A DNA stretch of 64,000 nucleotides from positions 62,001 to 126,000 of the forward strand of contig NZ_VTPU01000012.1 of the NCBI RefSeq assembly GCF_008274785.1, written 5' to 3'. Under the pieces are notes generated by a model, which was not told the origin of the DNA, ran no database searches, and saw nothing but the letters and a program-made list of their open reading frames with translations. This DNA comes from Halomonas eurihalina. Its GTDB lineage: Bacteria; Pseudomonadota; Gammaproteobacteria; Pseudomonadales; Halomonadaceae. A program made the position numbers and the translations under genes. Positions 1-8,321 of the stretch are shown here, piece after piece (the first letter of the stretch is position 1; each line of letters starts with the position of its first letter).

Positions 1-1
1 G

Positions 2-313
2 GGCATGCGTCGTCTTCATATCGAAGGGTTCGCCCAGGCGAGCTGGATGCTGGCCAACGACGATCTCGAGGGCTATGTGCCCGAGGGGCTGCCGGTGCCG
101 GCCACGGTGCTGTGCGGTACCGAAGATGCCATCACCACCCCCGAATCATCACGCGACCTGGCCGAGCGCCTGGGGCTGAGCTATCACGCTATCCCGCGGG
201 CCGGGCACGCCAGTTACATCGACGCCCCCGGCGCCTTTGCCGCGGCTGTCGATACCTTTGCCCGGCCCCTGCTGGCGCTATCCCCGGGGAACCGAAAGAG
301 GACGACACCATGA
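2..313 (+). CDS. Alpha/beta hydrolase, C-terminal part (cut by window start)
   Basis: Only the C-terminal ~100 residues are present; the reading frame is open to the window edge, so the real start lies upstream. The visible part fits the last third of an alpha/beta-hydrolase fold enzyme: an Asp in GTEDAITTP and a His in AGHASYID sit where the acid and base of the Ser-Asp-His triad are expected. The nucleophile serine is outside the window. The stop overlaps the next ATG (ATGA at 310-313), so it is translationally coupled to the SDR gene and is the upstream member of the same operon. The substrate cannot be told from this fragment; hydrolysis of an ester, lactone or C-C bond product in the same pathway is an inference. 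Confidence 0.8.
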   Translation, partial: GMRRLHIEGFAQASWMLANDDLEGYVPEGLPVPATVLCGTEDAITTPESSRDLAERLGLSYHAIPRAGHASYIDAPGAFAAAVDTFARPLLALSPGNRKRTTP

Positions 314-1104
314 GTTTTATGATCGAAGACCGGGTGGCGGTGGTCACCGGCGGTTCCTCGGGGATCGGCCTCGAGACCGTGCGCCTGCTGCTGACCCACG
401 GCGCCAGGGTGGCGCTGTGTGGCCGCAATTCCGAACGCCTCGAGGGGGCGCGCGTCGCGCTCACCCAGGAGTTTCCCCAGGCCGAGCTGCTGGCCGAGAC
501 CTGCGACGTGCTCGATGAGGCTTCCTGCCAGGCCTTTGCCGCCGTGGTGCAGGAACGCTTCGGTGGCACCGACATGCTGATCGCCAACGCCGGTCAGGGC
601 TACGTGGCCCATTTCGATGACACCCCGCGCGATGCCTGGCTGTCCGAGGCCAATCTCAAGCTGTTCGGGGTCATCAATCCGCTGGGCGCCTTCCGCGAAC
701 AACTGGTGGCCTCGGACATCGGTTCGCTGACCTGCGTCAACTCCTTGCTGGCGTTGCAACCGGAGCCGCACATGATCGCCACCTCGGCGGCACGGGCGGC
801 CTTGCTCAACATGACCCACTCGCTGGCGCACGAACTGATCGATGAGGGCATCCGCGTCAACGCCATCCTGCTCGGCATGGTCGAGTCCGGCCAGTGGCGG
901 CGCCGCTTCGAGCAGCGCGACGACCCGAGCCAAAGCTGGGAGGAGTGGATCGGCGCCATCGCCGCCAAGCGCGGGATTCCCATGGGCCGCCTGGGGCGTC
1001 CGGAAGAGCCGGCTCGCGCCCTGGTATTCCTGGCCTCGCCGATGGCTTCCTTCACCACCGGCGCCGCCCTGGACGTCTCCGGTGGCTTCAATCGCCACCT
1101 GTGA
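310..1104 (+). CDS. SDR-family oxidoreductase lacking the catalytic Tyr and Lys
   Basis: A 264-residue protein with a classical short-chain dehydrogenase fold. It has the nucleotide-binding TGGSSGIG near residue 14, a conserved NAG, and a C-terminal FTTGAALDVSGG. The start is the ATG overlapping the upstream stop. The catalytic serine is present (Ser145 in VNSLLA), but counting 13 and 17 residues further gives Thr158 and Arg162 where the family has Tyr and Lys (YxxxK). It may therefore bind a dinucleotide without normal SDR chemistry, or use different chemistry. It lies between the hydrolase and aspartate dehydrogenase genes in one operon. Family membership is clear; function is unknown. Confidence 0.85.
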   Translation: MSFMIEDRVAVVTGGSSGIGLETVRLLLTHGARVALCGRNSERLEGARVALTQEFPQAELLAETCDVLDEASCQAFAAVVQERFGGTDMLIANAGQGYVAHFDDTPRDAWLSEANLKLFGVINPLGAFREQLVASDIGSLTCVNSLLALQPEPHMIATSAARAALLNMTHSLAHELIDEGIRVNAILLGMVESGQWRRRFEQRDDPSQSWEEWIGAIAAKRGIPMGRLGRPEEPARALVFLASPMASFTTGAALDVSGGFNRHL

Positions 1105-1121
1105 CACGACGGAGTATCACC

Positions 1122-1916
1122 ATGTCGAAACGACTACTGATGATCGGCTATGGCGCCATGGGCAGCGAAGTGCATCGGCTGTTGCCCGACGGCATGACAT
1201 TGGGCTGGGTCGTGGTGCCGGAGGCCTTCGCCGTCGAGGTCCGCGACCGCTTGGCCGGTCGTGCCGAGGTGCTGACGGCCATCGACCAGTGTGCCGAGGC
1301 GCCCGATCTGGTGGTGGAATGCGCCGGACAGCCGGGGCTCGCCGAGCACGGCGAGGCGGTACTGCGTCGCGGCTGGACGCTGGCGGTGGTCGCCACCGGT
1401 GCCCTGGCCGATGAGGCGCTGTACGCGCGGCTCACCACCGCGGCTCGCGAGGGCAACGGCCGCATGCAGTTGCTGTCCGGCGCCGTGGCCGGCATGGACG
1501 GCCTGACGGCGGCCCGCGAGGGCGGTCTCGACGAGGTCACCTACGAGGCTTGCAAGGCGCCGCGTAGCTGGAAGGGCAGCCATGCCGAGCAACTCGTTGA
1601 TCTCGATGCCGTCGCCGAGAGGACGGTGTTCTTCGAGGGCGACGCCGGCGAGGCGGCTCGTCTCTTCCCGGCCAACTCCAATGTCGCCGCCACGATAGCG
1701 CTGGCGGGCGTGGGAATGCGTGACACGCGGGTCAGGCTGACCGTGGATCCGTCGACCACGCGCAATACCCATCGCATCCATGCCAGGGGGCGTTTCGGCG
1801 AGTTCGATATCGAGCTCAACGGCTATCCCCTGGAAAGCAATCCCAAGACCTCGACTCTCGCCGCCCTGTCGGTGGTACGCGCCTGTCGCCAGGCGCTCGA
1901 GCCGGTTTCGTTCTAA
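1122..1916 (+). CDS. L-aspartate dehydrogenase (AspDH/NadX family)
   Basis: A 264-residue protein that begins with a Rossmann dinucleotide motif (GYGAMG, residues ~8-13). It has the family signatures PANSNVAATIAL and a C-terminal NTHRIHARG/ESNPKTST block, typical of the DUF108 C-terminal domain of aspartate dehydrogenases. The expected reaction is NAD(P)-dependent oxidation of L-aspartate to iminoaspartate/oxaloacetate plus ammonia, or the reverse. The start is the ATG 9 nt after a GGAG. It sits 17 bp after the SDR and 13 bp before the aldehyde dehydrogenase, so it is part of a catabolic-looking operon rather than next to nadA/nadC. A role other than NAD synthesis is inferred from that context. 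I recall a similar gene set around the characterised AspDH of Pseudomonas aeruginosa. Confidence 0.85.
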   Translation: MSKRLLMIGYGAMGSEVHRLLPDGMTLGWVVVPEAFAVEVRDRLAGRAEVLTAIDQCAEAPDLVVECAGQPGLAEHGEAVLRRGWTLAVVATGALADEALYARLTTAAREGNGRMQLLSGAVAGMDGLTAAREGGLDEVTYEACKAPRSWKGSHAEQLVDLDAVAERTVFFEGDAGEAARLFPANSNVAATIALAGVGMRDTRVRLTVDPSTTRNTHRIHARGRFGEFDIELNGYPLESNPKTSTLAALSVVRACRQALEPVSF

Positions 1917-1929
1917 GGGAGGTGACCCG

Positions 1930-3396
1930 ATGACTCAACAGATTTTCGTCGCCGGCGAATGGCGAGAGGGCCGTGGCGATCCCATGGTGTCGCGCTTCCC
2001 CGCCGACGGCTCTATCAATGCCGAATTCAACGCGGCCGGCCTGGCCGATGTCGAGGACGCCGTTGCGGCCGCCGAGGTGGCCTGGCGCGCCCCAAGCTGG
2101 CGAGGCCGCCAGCCCCATGAGCGGGCCGAGGTGCTCTACCGTGTCAGCGAGCTGATCAAGTCTCGCCAGGAGGAACTGGCGGCCCTGCAGACACGCGACA
2201 ACGGCAAGCCGCTGTCCGAGGCTCGTGGCCTGGTGGCCAGCGCCGCCGGCACTGCGCGTTACTTTGCGGCGGCCTGCGAGACGCTAGAGGGCGAATTGCC
2301 TACCCAGCGTAATGCCGACTTCATGACGCTGAGCCGCTACGAGCCGCTCGGAGTGATCGCCGCCATCACGCCCTGGAACTCGCCGATTGCCAGCGAGATG
2401 CAGAAGGTCGCCCCGGCGCTGGCCGGTGGCAACGCCGTGGTACTGAAGCCGGCCGAGGCCACGCCGCTGATGGCCTTGAAGCTTGCCGAGCTGTTCGAGG
2501 AGGCCGGGTTGCCCAAGGGGCTGCTCAGTGTGCTGCCGGGTCGTGGCAGCGTGATCGGCGAGGCCATCGCGCGTCACCCCAGGGTGCGCAAGATCTCCTT
2601 CACCGGCGGTACCAACACCGGCCGCCACCTGGCTCACGTGGCTGCCGACAAGCTGATCGGCACCTCTCTGGAGCTGGGCGGCAAGTCGCCGACCATCATC
2701 TGTGAGGACGCCGATCTGGAGCAGGCGGCCAAGGGCGTGGCCTACGGCATCTTCAGCTCCGCCGGCCAGGCCTGCATCGCCGGCTCGCGGCTGTTCATCC
2801 ATCGCCGTCGCTATGACGAGGTCATGGCGCGTCTCGAAGAGATCGCCGGTGGGCTGCGGGTCGGACACCCGGAGACGGCCGGCATCCACCTGGGACCGCT
2901 GATCAGCGAGTCCCATCGTGACGGCGTGGCGGCCTATGTCGAGCGGGCTCGGGAAGAGGGCGGTCGCATTCGCGTCGGCGGGACGATTCCCACCGAGGGT
3001 GAACTGGCTGCCGGCAGCTACTATCCGCCGACCCTGATTGACGGTCTGCCCCACGACAGTGCGGTCTGCCAGGAGGAAATCTTCGGCCCGGTGCTGGTGG
3101 CCTTGCCCTACGACGACGAAGACGAACTGGTGGGCCTGGCCAACGATAACGCCTATGGCCTGGCGGCCGGTATCTGGAGCGCCGACTACCGCCGCGCCCT
3201 GCGTCTGGCCGACAAGCTCGAGGCCGGCACGGTGTGGATCAATACCTACAAGAAGTTCTCCATTTCGACGCCATTCGGTGGCTACAAGGAAAGCGGCCTG
3301 GGCCGCGAGAAGGGCCGGCAGGGCATTCAAGCCTATATGCAGCAGAAGAGCCTCTACCTGGGGCTCGACCACGAGCCCATCGCCTGGAGCGACTGA
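1930..3396 (+). CDS. NAD(P)-dependent aldehyde dehydrogenase
   Basis: A 488-residue, full-length ALDH-superfamily enzyme that oxidises an aldehyde to the acid. The catalytic cysteine is Cys282 (GQACIAGSR) and the general base is Glu248 (LELGGKSP). The cofactor-site FTGGTNTGR, the EEIFGPV motif and the C-terminal PFGGYKESGLGRE are all present. Translation starts at the ATG preceded by GGGAGGTGA. It lies 13 bp downstream of aspartate dehydrogenase and 27 bp upstream of the ThDP enzyme, so the three are co-transcribed. The specific aldehyde cannot be read from sequence. A plausible idea is that the neighbouring ThDP enzyme makes an aldehyde by decarboxylating a 2-oxoacid and this enzyme oxidises it, but that is inference. 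Confidence 0.9.
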   Translation: MTQQIFVAGEWREGRGDPMVSRFPADGSINAEFNAAGLADVEDAVAAAEVAWRAPSWRGRQPHERAEVLYRVSELIKSRQEELAALQTRDNGKPLSEARGLVASAAGTARYFAAACETLEGELPTQRNADFMTLSRYEPLGVIAAITPWNSPIASEMQKVAPALAGGNAVVLKPAEATPLMALKLAELFEEAGLPKGLLSVLPGRGSVIGEAIARHPRVRKISFTGGTNTGRHLAHVAADKLIGTSLELGGKSPTIICEDADLEQAAKGVAYGIFSSAGQACIAGSRLFIHRRRYDEVMARLEEIAGGLRVGHPETAGIHLGPLISESHRDGVAAYVERAREEGGRIRVGGTIPTEGELAAGSYYPPTLIDGLPHDSAVCQEEIFGPVLVALPYDDEDELVGLANDNAYGLAAGIWSADYRRALRLADKLEAGTVWINTYKKFSISTPFGGYKESGLGREKGRQGIQAYMQQKSLYLGLDHEPIAWSD

Positions 3397-3423
3397 GTTC
3401 CCACGGCCAACAAGGAATCGAAC

Positions 3424-5058
3424 ATGACCACTATTACCGTGGGCGAAGCCGTCGCCCGCACGCTGGAAGCCTACGCGGTATCGGCCGTCTATGGCGTGAT
3501 TTCCATCCACAACCTGCCGATTGCCGACGCTATCGGCCAGCGCGGGCAGGTGCGTTTCGTGCCGTCACGCGGCGAGGCCGGTGCCGTCACCATGGCTGAC
3601 GGTCATACCCGCGTGGGTAGCCTGGGCGTGGCGCTGACCAGCACGGGAGCCGGTGCCGGCAACGCCGTGGGCGCCATGCTCGAGGCACTGAACGCCGGTA
3701 CGCCGCTGCTGCACATCACAGGCCAGGTCGAGAAGGCCTACCTGGACCGCGACGCCGGCTTCATCCACGAGACCCGCGATCAGATGGGCTTTCTGCAAGC
3801 CTGTTCCAAGCGTGCCTATCGCGCCTGTACGCCCGAGCAGGTGGTGCCCTTGCTGCATCGTGCCATCCAGGAGGCCATGACCCTGCCCCGGGGGCCGGTG
3901 AGCCTGGAGATTCCCATCGATATTCAGGCCAGCCAGGTCGATTGGGTCGAGACCGCCCCATCGGTGCCGGCCGGTCCGGCACCGGTCGCGGAGGCCGAGA
4001 TCGAGGCACTGGCCGAGCGCGTGCTGGCGGCCAGGCGGCCGGTTCTGTGGATCGGTGGTGGCTGCCTGGAGGCGGGCGAGGCCGTGCGCCGTCTGGCCGA
4101 TGCCGGTATCCCGGTGGTGTCCAGCACCCACGCCCGCGGGGTACTGCCCGATAGCCATCCGCGCAGTCTGCGGGCTTTCCACAGCGCCCCGGCAGTGGAG
4201 GAACTGTTCGCCGGCAGCGACTTGATGCTGGTGGCTGGCTCGCGGCTGCGCAGCAACGAGACCCGCACCTACTCGGTGGCCCTGCCTCGGCCGCTGGTGC
4301 AGGTCGATGTCGACCCGGCGGCGGCACACCGCAACTATTCGGCCGATGCCTTCCTGTGCGGCGAGTGCAACGACGTGCTCTCGCGACTCGCCGATCGCCT
4401 CGAGGGCCAGCGCGCGCCCGACGAGGATTACGATCGTGACATCGCCCAGGCCGTCCGCGATGCCGAGAAGGCGCTGCGCACCCAGGTGGGAGAGTATGCC
4501 GCACTGTCGGACGCGGTACGCGCAGCGCTGCCCGAAGACGGCATCTTCGTGCGCGATATCACTGTTTCCGGCAGCACCTGGGGAAGCCGCCTGCTGCCCA
4601 TCGAACGGCCCTTGAGCAATATCCACTCACTCGCCGGCGCCATCGGTCAGGGGTTGGCCACCGGCATTGGCTGCGCCGTGGGGGGGCAGGGGCGCAAGGT
4701 CGTCACCCTGGTCGGCGATGGTGGCCTGATGCTGATGGTCGGCGAGCTGGCCACTCTGGCTCAGGAAGACATCGACATGACGCTGCTCGTCATGAACGAC
4801 GGCGGCTATGGCGTGATGCGCGGCATTCAGGACAAGTACTTCGAGGGGCGCCAGTATTACAACGACCTCGAGACACCGGACTTCCAGTCCTTCGCGAAAG
4901 CCCTGTCGCTACCGCACTGGAAAGTCGAGCGCAGCGAGGACTTCCACGCCGTGCTGACCGAGGCCGTGGGCAAGGATGGCCCGGCAGTGGTCGAGGTGGA
5001 CATGGCCAGGGTAGGGCCGCTCGAGTTCTCCGGGCCTCCCCAGAAGACGCTTTATTGA
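3424..5058 (+). CDS. Thiamine diphosphate-dependent enzyme (acetolactate synthase/decarboxylase-like)
   Basis: A 544-residue member of the ThDP enzyme superfamily with the usual three domains. The N-terminal PYR domain carries the activating glutamate Glu51 (SRGEAGAVTMADG). A central domain follows, and a C-terminal PP domain carries the ThDP/Mg motif GDGG...NDGGYG. It resembles acetolactate synthase, benzoylformate decarboxylase and sulfoacetaldehyde acetyltransferase paralogues without matching any one clearly. It is the last enzyme of the operon that starts before the window. No accessory small subunit gene is nearby, which argues against a biosynthetic acetolactate synthase. Reaction and substrate are unassigned; a 2-oxoacid is likely from the family. 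Confidence 0.85.
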   Translation: MTTITVGEAVARTLEAYAVSAVYGVISIHNLPIADAIGQRGQVRFVPSRGEAGAVTMADGHTRVGSLGVALTSTGAGAGNAVGAMLEALNAGTPLLHITGQVEKAYLDRDAGFIHETRDQMGFLQACSKRAYRACTPEQVVPLLHRAIQEAMTLPRGPVSLEIPIDIQASQVDWVETAPSVPAGPAPVAEAEIEALAERVLAARRPVLWIGGGCLEAGEAVRRLADAGIPVVSSTHARGVLPDSHPRSLRAFHSAPAVEELFAGSDLMLVAGSRLRSNETRTYSVALPRPLVQVDVDPAAAHRNYSADAFLCGECNDVLSRLADRLEGQRAPDEDYDRDIAQAVRDAEKALRTQVGEYAALSDAVRAALPEDGIFVRDITVSGSTWGSRLLPIERPLSNIHSLAGAIGQGLATGIGCAVGGQGRKVVTLVGDGGLMLMVGELATLAQEDIDMTLLVMNDGGYGVMRGIQDKYFEGRQYYNDLETPDFQSFAKALSLPHWKVERSEDFHAVLTEAVGKDGPAVVEVDMARVGPLEFSGPPQKTLY

Positions 5059-5143
5059 ATCGACCGAAGCACTTTGCGGTTTTTCAGGAGATGGCCGGGT
5101 TATTTATTCATTTATGGGAAATAAAGGAGGTTAAGAGCAACTC

Positions 5144-5172
5144 ACTTATTTAGCGATTAACTTATTTAGCGA
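5144..5172 (+). repeat. Two direct copies of a 13-bp sequence upstream of the porin
   Basis: ACTTATTTAGCGA occurs at 5144-5156 and again at 5160-5172, with a 16-bp period. It lies in the 171-bp AT-rich gap between the ThDP enzyme and the porin, 58 bp before the porin start. Tandem half-sites of this kind could be an activator site or part of the porin promoter region. The sequence alone does not show which. Confidence 0.6.
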
Positions 5173-5229
5173 CTGCATCCCGAGTCAACTTGCCAACGAC
5201 ATACAATCACAACAAACGAGACTTTTTTC

Positions 5230-6444
5230 ATGACATATAAAAAGACACTGATGCTGGTGGCATTGCTGCCGGCAGGGCTGACGAGTGCCACAACATCCCT
5301 GGCTTTCGATGTGGTGCCGGCCGGCGAGCCCGTCGTCACGGGGGAGCCGAGCCGCGTCGGTGCCCCCTGGAACCACCGCAGCACCTTCAACATTCCCGGC
5401 ACGAACACCGACATTGCGTTCGGTGGCTATATCAAGTTCGATGCGCTCTATGATGCCGATTACGACCTGGGCGAGATTACCGATCCCCTGGCAGCCGCCA
5501 GCGAAGACAAGGCCACCGACGGCAAGACGACCTTCACTGCCCAGGAATCGCGACTCAACTTCCGTACTCAGACGCAGACCGGACACGGCATGCTGAGGAC
5601 CTATTTCGAAGGTCATTTCGCGCCCGACAACAAGTTCAATCTGCGGCACGCCTATGGCGAGTACAATGGCTTTCTGGCCGGTCAGACCTGGACCAACTTC
5701 ATGTTCTTTCTGGGCACGCCGCGCATCCTCAAGCTGGGCGGCCCGATCGGCTATGCCACCGGCCGCCCCGAGCAGGTGCGCTATACCCATGAGTCGGGTG
5801 GCAACACCTTTGCGGTGGCCCTCGAGAATCCCGAGTACTCGGTGTCCGATCTGGGCCCCGGCGGCGCCGTCGACGAAAATACCGAGTTGCCGGACCTGAC
5901 GCTGCGCTATCGCTACAAGCGCAACGTCGGTGTTTCTGGCGTGGTGCGTCAGATCTCCACCGATTCGGCCGTCAGCGGGCAGGACGAGAGCGTCACTGGT
6001 TACGGAGTGGCGGCACAGGCGGCCTTGCCGATGGGCCGCACGACGCTCAAGGGCAACCTGATGGTGGGTAGTGGCCTGGGCAGTTATCTGGATTATGTGC
6101 CGGCGTCCGGCGCCAAGTACCGAGCGCCCGATGCCTACATGGCCGCTGACGGATCACTCGAGACCGTCGACATGCGCAGCTATGGCGTTTCCCTGGAGCA
6201 TCGTTGGAACAGCGACTGGTCGAGTTCCATCGGCACTTCTCTGGTTCACCAGGATTTGCCGGATGAGGCGCCGGCCTTCCAGGGGATGACCGATACCGTC
6301 CAGTTTTCCCATGTGAACCTGATCTGGGACGTGACCGAGCGTCTGGCCGTGGGCATGGAATACCAGTACGTCGATCTCGAAAGGGTCAGTGGCGAGACGG
6401 TGGACGCCAATCGTCTCCAGGCCAGTGCCCAGTTCCAGTTTTGA
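5230..6444 (+). CDS. Outer-membrane porin, DcaP-like
   Basis: A 404-residue protein with an N-terminal signal peptide (about the first 25 residues, ending near SLAFD). The rest is rich in alternating beta strands, with an early IAFGGYIKFDALYD segment typical of DcaP-type trimeric porins and a C-terminal aromatic residue (SAQFQF) recognised by the BAM machinery. It probably admits a small anionic or aromatic substrate across the outer membrane. It follows the aspartate dehydrogenase operon by 171 bp and shares its orientation. Substrate entry for that pathway is a reasonable but unproven inference. There is no strong Shine-Dalgarno before the ATG (GACTTTTTTC). A strong terminator follows. Confidence 0.8.
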   Translation: MTYKKTLMLVALLPAGLTSATTSLAFDVVPAGEPVVTGEPSRVGAPWNHRSTFNIPGTNTDIAFGGYIKFDALYDADYDLGEITDPLAAASEDKATDGKTTFTAQESRLNFRTQTQTGHGMLRTYFEGHFAPDNKFNLRHAYGEYNGFLAGQTWTNFMFFLGTPRILKLGGPIGYATGRPEQVRYTHESGGNTFAVALENPEYSVSDLGPGGAVDENTELPDLTLRYRYKRNVGVSGVVRQISTDSAVSGQDESVTGYGVAAQAALPMGRTTLKGNLMVGSGLGSYLDYVPASGAKYRAPDAYMAADGSLETVDMRSYGVSLEHRWNSDWSSSIGTSLVHQDLPDEAPAFQGMTDTVQFSHVNLIWDVTERLAVGMEYQYVDLERVSGETVDANRLQASAQFQF

Positions 6445-6486
6445 GCGCCCTGAACTGCATTCGGAAGCGGTAAATTCCAAGCTATG

Positions 6487-6523
6487 AGAAAACCCCATTT
6501 GCAGGTGCCAGATGGGGTTTTCT
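6487..6523. terminator. Bidirectional intrinsic terminator
   Basis: Perfect 12-bp inverted repeat AGAAAACCCCAT / ATGGGGTTTTCT (6487-6498 and 6512-6523) with a 13-nt loop. The outer part of the stem is A-rich on one arm and T-rich on the other, so it can terminate in both directions. It sits between the convergent porin (+) and DctP (-) genes. Confidence 0.85.
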
Positions 6524-6654
6524 ACTTCTGCTGGTAGGCTGGAATTTGCACTTACGGCTCGTCATCGACGAGTTCGGTCACCTCAGTGACGTCACGCTTG
6601 AACGTGGTCTCATGCGCTGTTGGTTTGACGCGAGCCTGTCGGGGCCGAAACGGC

Positions 6655-7650
6655 TTACGCCTGCGCCTCGATCGCTTCGATCCAGCGCCGGGCACGCGAA
6701 GACTGTGAGGCGACCCGGTCGCGGATCGGCCGCGTGCGTTCGGCAAACGCGGCCATGTCGACCTCTATGAATTCGACGCCCATTTCCTCCTTGGCTGTCG
6801 AGACTGCAGCGTCGCTGGCGCGCTGCCAGGCTGCCTTCTGGCTCGCCATGGACTCGGCGGCGGCGAGACGCAGCGCACGTCTATGCGCGTTGGATAGGCT
6901 CCGCCAACTCGCCTCCGAGATTACCAGCATGTCGGGAATCCGAGTGTGCTCGTCGAGGGTGAAGAACTTGGCAACCTCGCCGTGTCTCGCGGTGACCAAC
7001 GCTGTAGGGTTGTTCTCCGCGCCGTCGACGACACCCTGCTGAAGTGCTGTATAGAGTTCGCCGAACGCCAGCGGCGTTGGGCTTGCGCCCATGAGCTCGA
7101 CCATTTCGATAGCCGTTGGACTCGGCTGCACGCGTATCTTCAGATTCTTCAGGTCTGCCGGCGATTCGATGGGGCGCGTGGCGTAGAAGCCTCTTGCGCC
7201 GGAGTCGTAGTAGGTCAGCCCCCGAAACCCCTTGCCTGCCGTCGCGCCGAGTATGTCGCGACCGATATCGCCCTCAAGTACGCGGTAGTAGTGCGCGCCG
7301 CTCTCGAAGAGATAGGGAATGTTGAGCAGCGAGAAGATTGGGTCGAACGCTTCCAGTTCGCTGGCGTTGGTCTTGGCCATGTCGAGAATACCCGCCTGGA
7401 CCAGTTCGACGGATTCCCGCTGGTTGCCGAGCTGGGCATTGGGATAGATATCGATCGACAGGGTGCCATCGGTGAGCTCCAGGACACGATCACGCATGAC
7501 CTGCATGGCCTTATGTACCGAGTGGGCCGTGGTTAGGTTGTGACTGAGTCGTAGAGTGCGAGCCTCTGCGGCAAACGCGCTGGGAACTCCAAGCCCCGCC
7601 AGCAGAAGCGTCCCTGCGCCCCACGTACAGAATCTTCGCCGCGTCGTCAT
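6655..7650 (-). CDS. TRAP transporter substrate-binding protein (DctP family)
   Basis: A 331-residue periplasmic binding protein of a TRAP transporter. The N-terminus TTRRRFCTWGAG followed by a hydrophobic stretch and AFAA resembles a twin-arginine signal peptide (RRxF), so Tat export is possible. The family core is visible: LRLSHNLTTAHSVHKAM, PNAQLGNQRE, and the ligand-coordinating arginine region LKIRVQPS. The gene is transcribed away from its presumed membrane subunits (DctQ, DctM), which start 146 bp upstream on the other strand. The ligand is unknown. The linked GH31 glycosidase suggests a glycoside or sugar acid, as inference. Confidence 0.88.
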   Translation of the reverse strand: MTTRRRFCTWGAGTLLLAGLGVPSAFAAEARTLRLSHNLTTAHSVHKAMQVMRDRVLELTDGTLSIDIYPNAQLGNQRESVELVQAGILDMAKTNASELEAFDPIFSLLNIPYLFESGAHYYRVLEGDIGRDILGATAGKGFRGLTYYDSGARGFYATRPIESPADLKNLKIRVQPSPTAIEMVELMGASPTPLAFGELYTALQQGVVDGAENNPTALVTARHGEVAKFFTLDEHTRIPDMLVISEASWRSLSNAHRRALRLAAAESMASQKAAWQRASDAAVSTAKEEMGVEFIEVDMAAFAERTRPIRDRVASQSSRARRWIEAIEAQA

Positions 7651-7710
7651 TGCTCGCCCTTATCATCGAAAATTAATTTAGAGCATCAGGTTCGACGAGA
7701 GGCGTCAAAC

Positions 7711-7722
7711 CGACCTTGGTCG
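7711..7722. promoter_or_regulatory. Possible operator in the dctP/dctQM divergent promoter region
   Basis: CGACC-TT-GGTCG is a short inverted repeat in the 146-bp divergent intergenic region between the binding-protein gene and the DctQ gene. A repressor site controlling both directions would fit here. No regulator gene is adjacent and the palindrome is short, so this is only a candidate. Confidence 0.3.
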
Positions 7723-7796
7723 ATATTGCAAGCCTGCTATCGGGCTGCGAGTCTGGACGTTAAATCAAACATCATATGTCAGACAAGGTGGGAGCG

Positions 7797-8321
7797 ATGC
7801 CCAGCGTCCAGCACAGTCGCAGTCTGATAGTCAGATCGCGAGAGGCCGCCAACCGAGTGTTGGCGATACTGCTTCTGGTGATTTTCGCCTTGCTCGTGGC
7901 GGTGGTCACGGTTCAGGTGCTGAGCCGCTATCTCACCGACTCGCCGACAATCATCACCGACGAGATCGCACGCTTTCTGTTGATATGGCTCGGCCTGCTG
8001 GGAGCGGCTTACGCTTCCGGCGCGATGCGTCACCTGGCGATCGACTTCCTCCCCGAGCGACTGCCGGATAGCGCCCGCCGATGGCTCAAGATGGCGCTCC
8101 AGGCCATTGTTCTTCTGTTTGCCGGCTACGTCATGATGTTCGGCGGCGGGGAGTTGGTTCGCCAAACGCTCGCCAACGGCCAGACGACGCCGATGCTCGG
8201 CATCGCCATGGGTTGGGTCTATCTAGCGCTGCCACTGTCGGGAGCGTTCATCGCCTTCTTTTCCCTACTCGAGATCGTGGCGCTCGCTCGTAAGCCTCAC
8301 CTGTCGGGAGACGACGTATGA
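7797..8321 (+). CDS. TRAP transporter small permease (DctQ family)
   Basis: A 174-residue membrane protein with four predicted transmembrane helices, as expected for the small TRAP subunit that links the binding protein to the large permease. An ATG at 7776 is in frame, but it lacks a ribosome site. The ATG at 7797 is preceded by AAGGTGG with good spacing, so that start is preferred. A typical DctQ motif is VTVQVLSRYLTDSP with the following TDEIARFLLIWLGLLGAA. Its stop overlaps the DctM start (ATGA), so the two are co-translated. It is divergent from the binding-protein gene. Confidence 0.85.
   Translation: MPSVQHSRSLIVRSREAANRVLAILLLVIFALLVAVVTVQVLSRYLTDSPTIITDEIARFLLIWLGLLGAAYASGAMRHLAIDFLPERLPDSARRWLKMALQAIVLLFAGYVMMFGGGELVRQTLANGQTTPMLGIAMGWVYLALPLSGAFIAFFSLLEIVALARKPHLSGDDV

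Noticed and set aside
214..1107. Long open frames antisense to the operon genes (and similar ones throughout)
   Set aside because: They mirror real genes on the other strand, have no plausible starts or family motifs, and are expected at this GC content.
5114..5134. Micro-ORF with an AGGAGG inside, upstream of the porin
   Set aside because: It encodes only six residues (MGNKGG) and the AGGAGG is within it, with no coding sequence following at the right distance.
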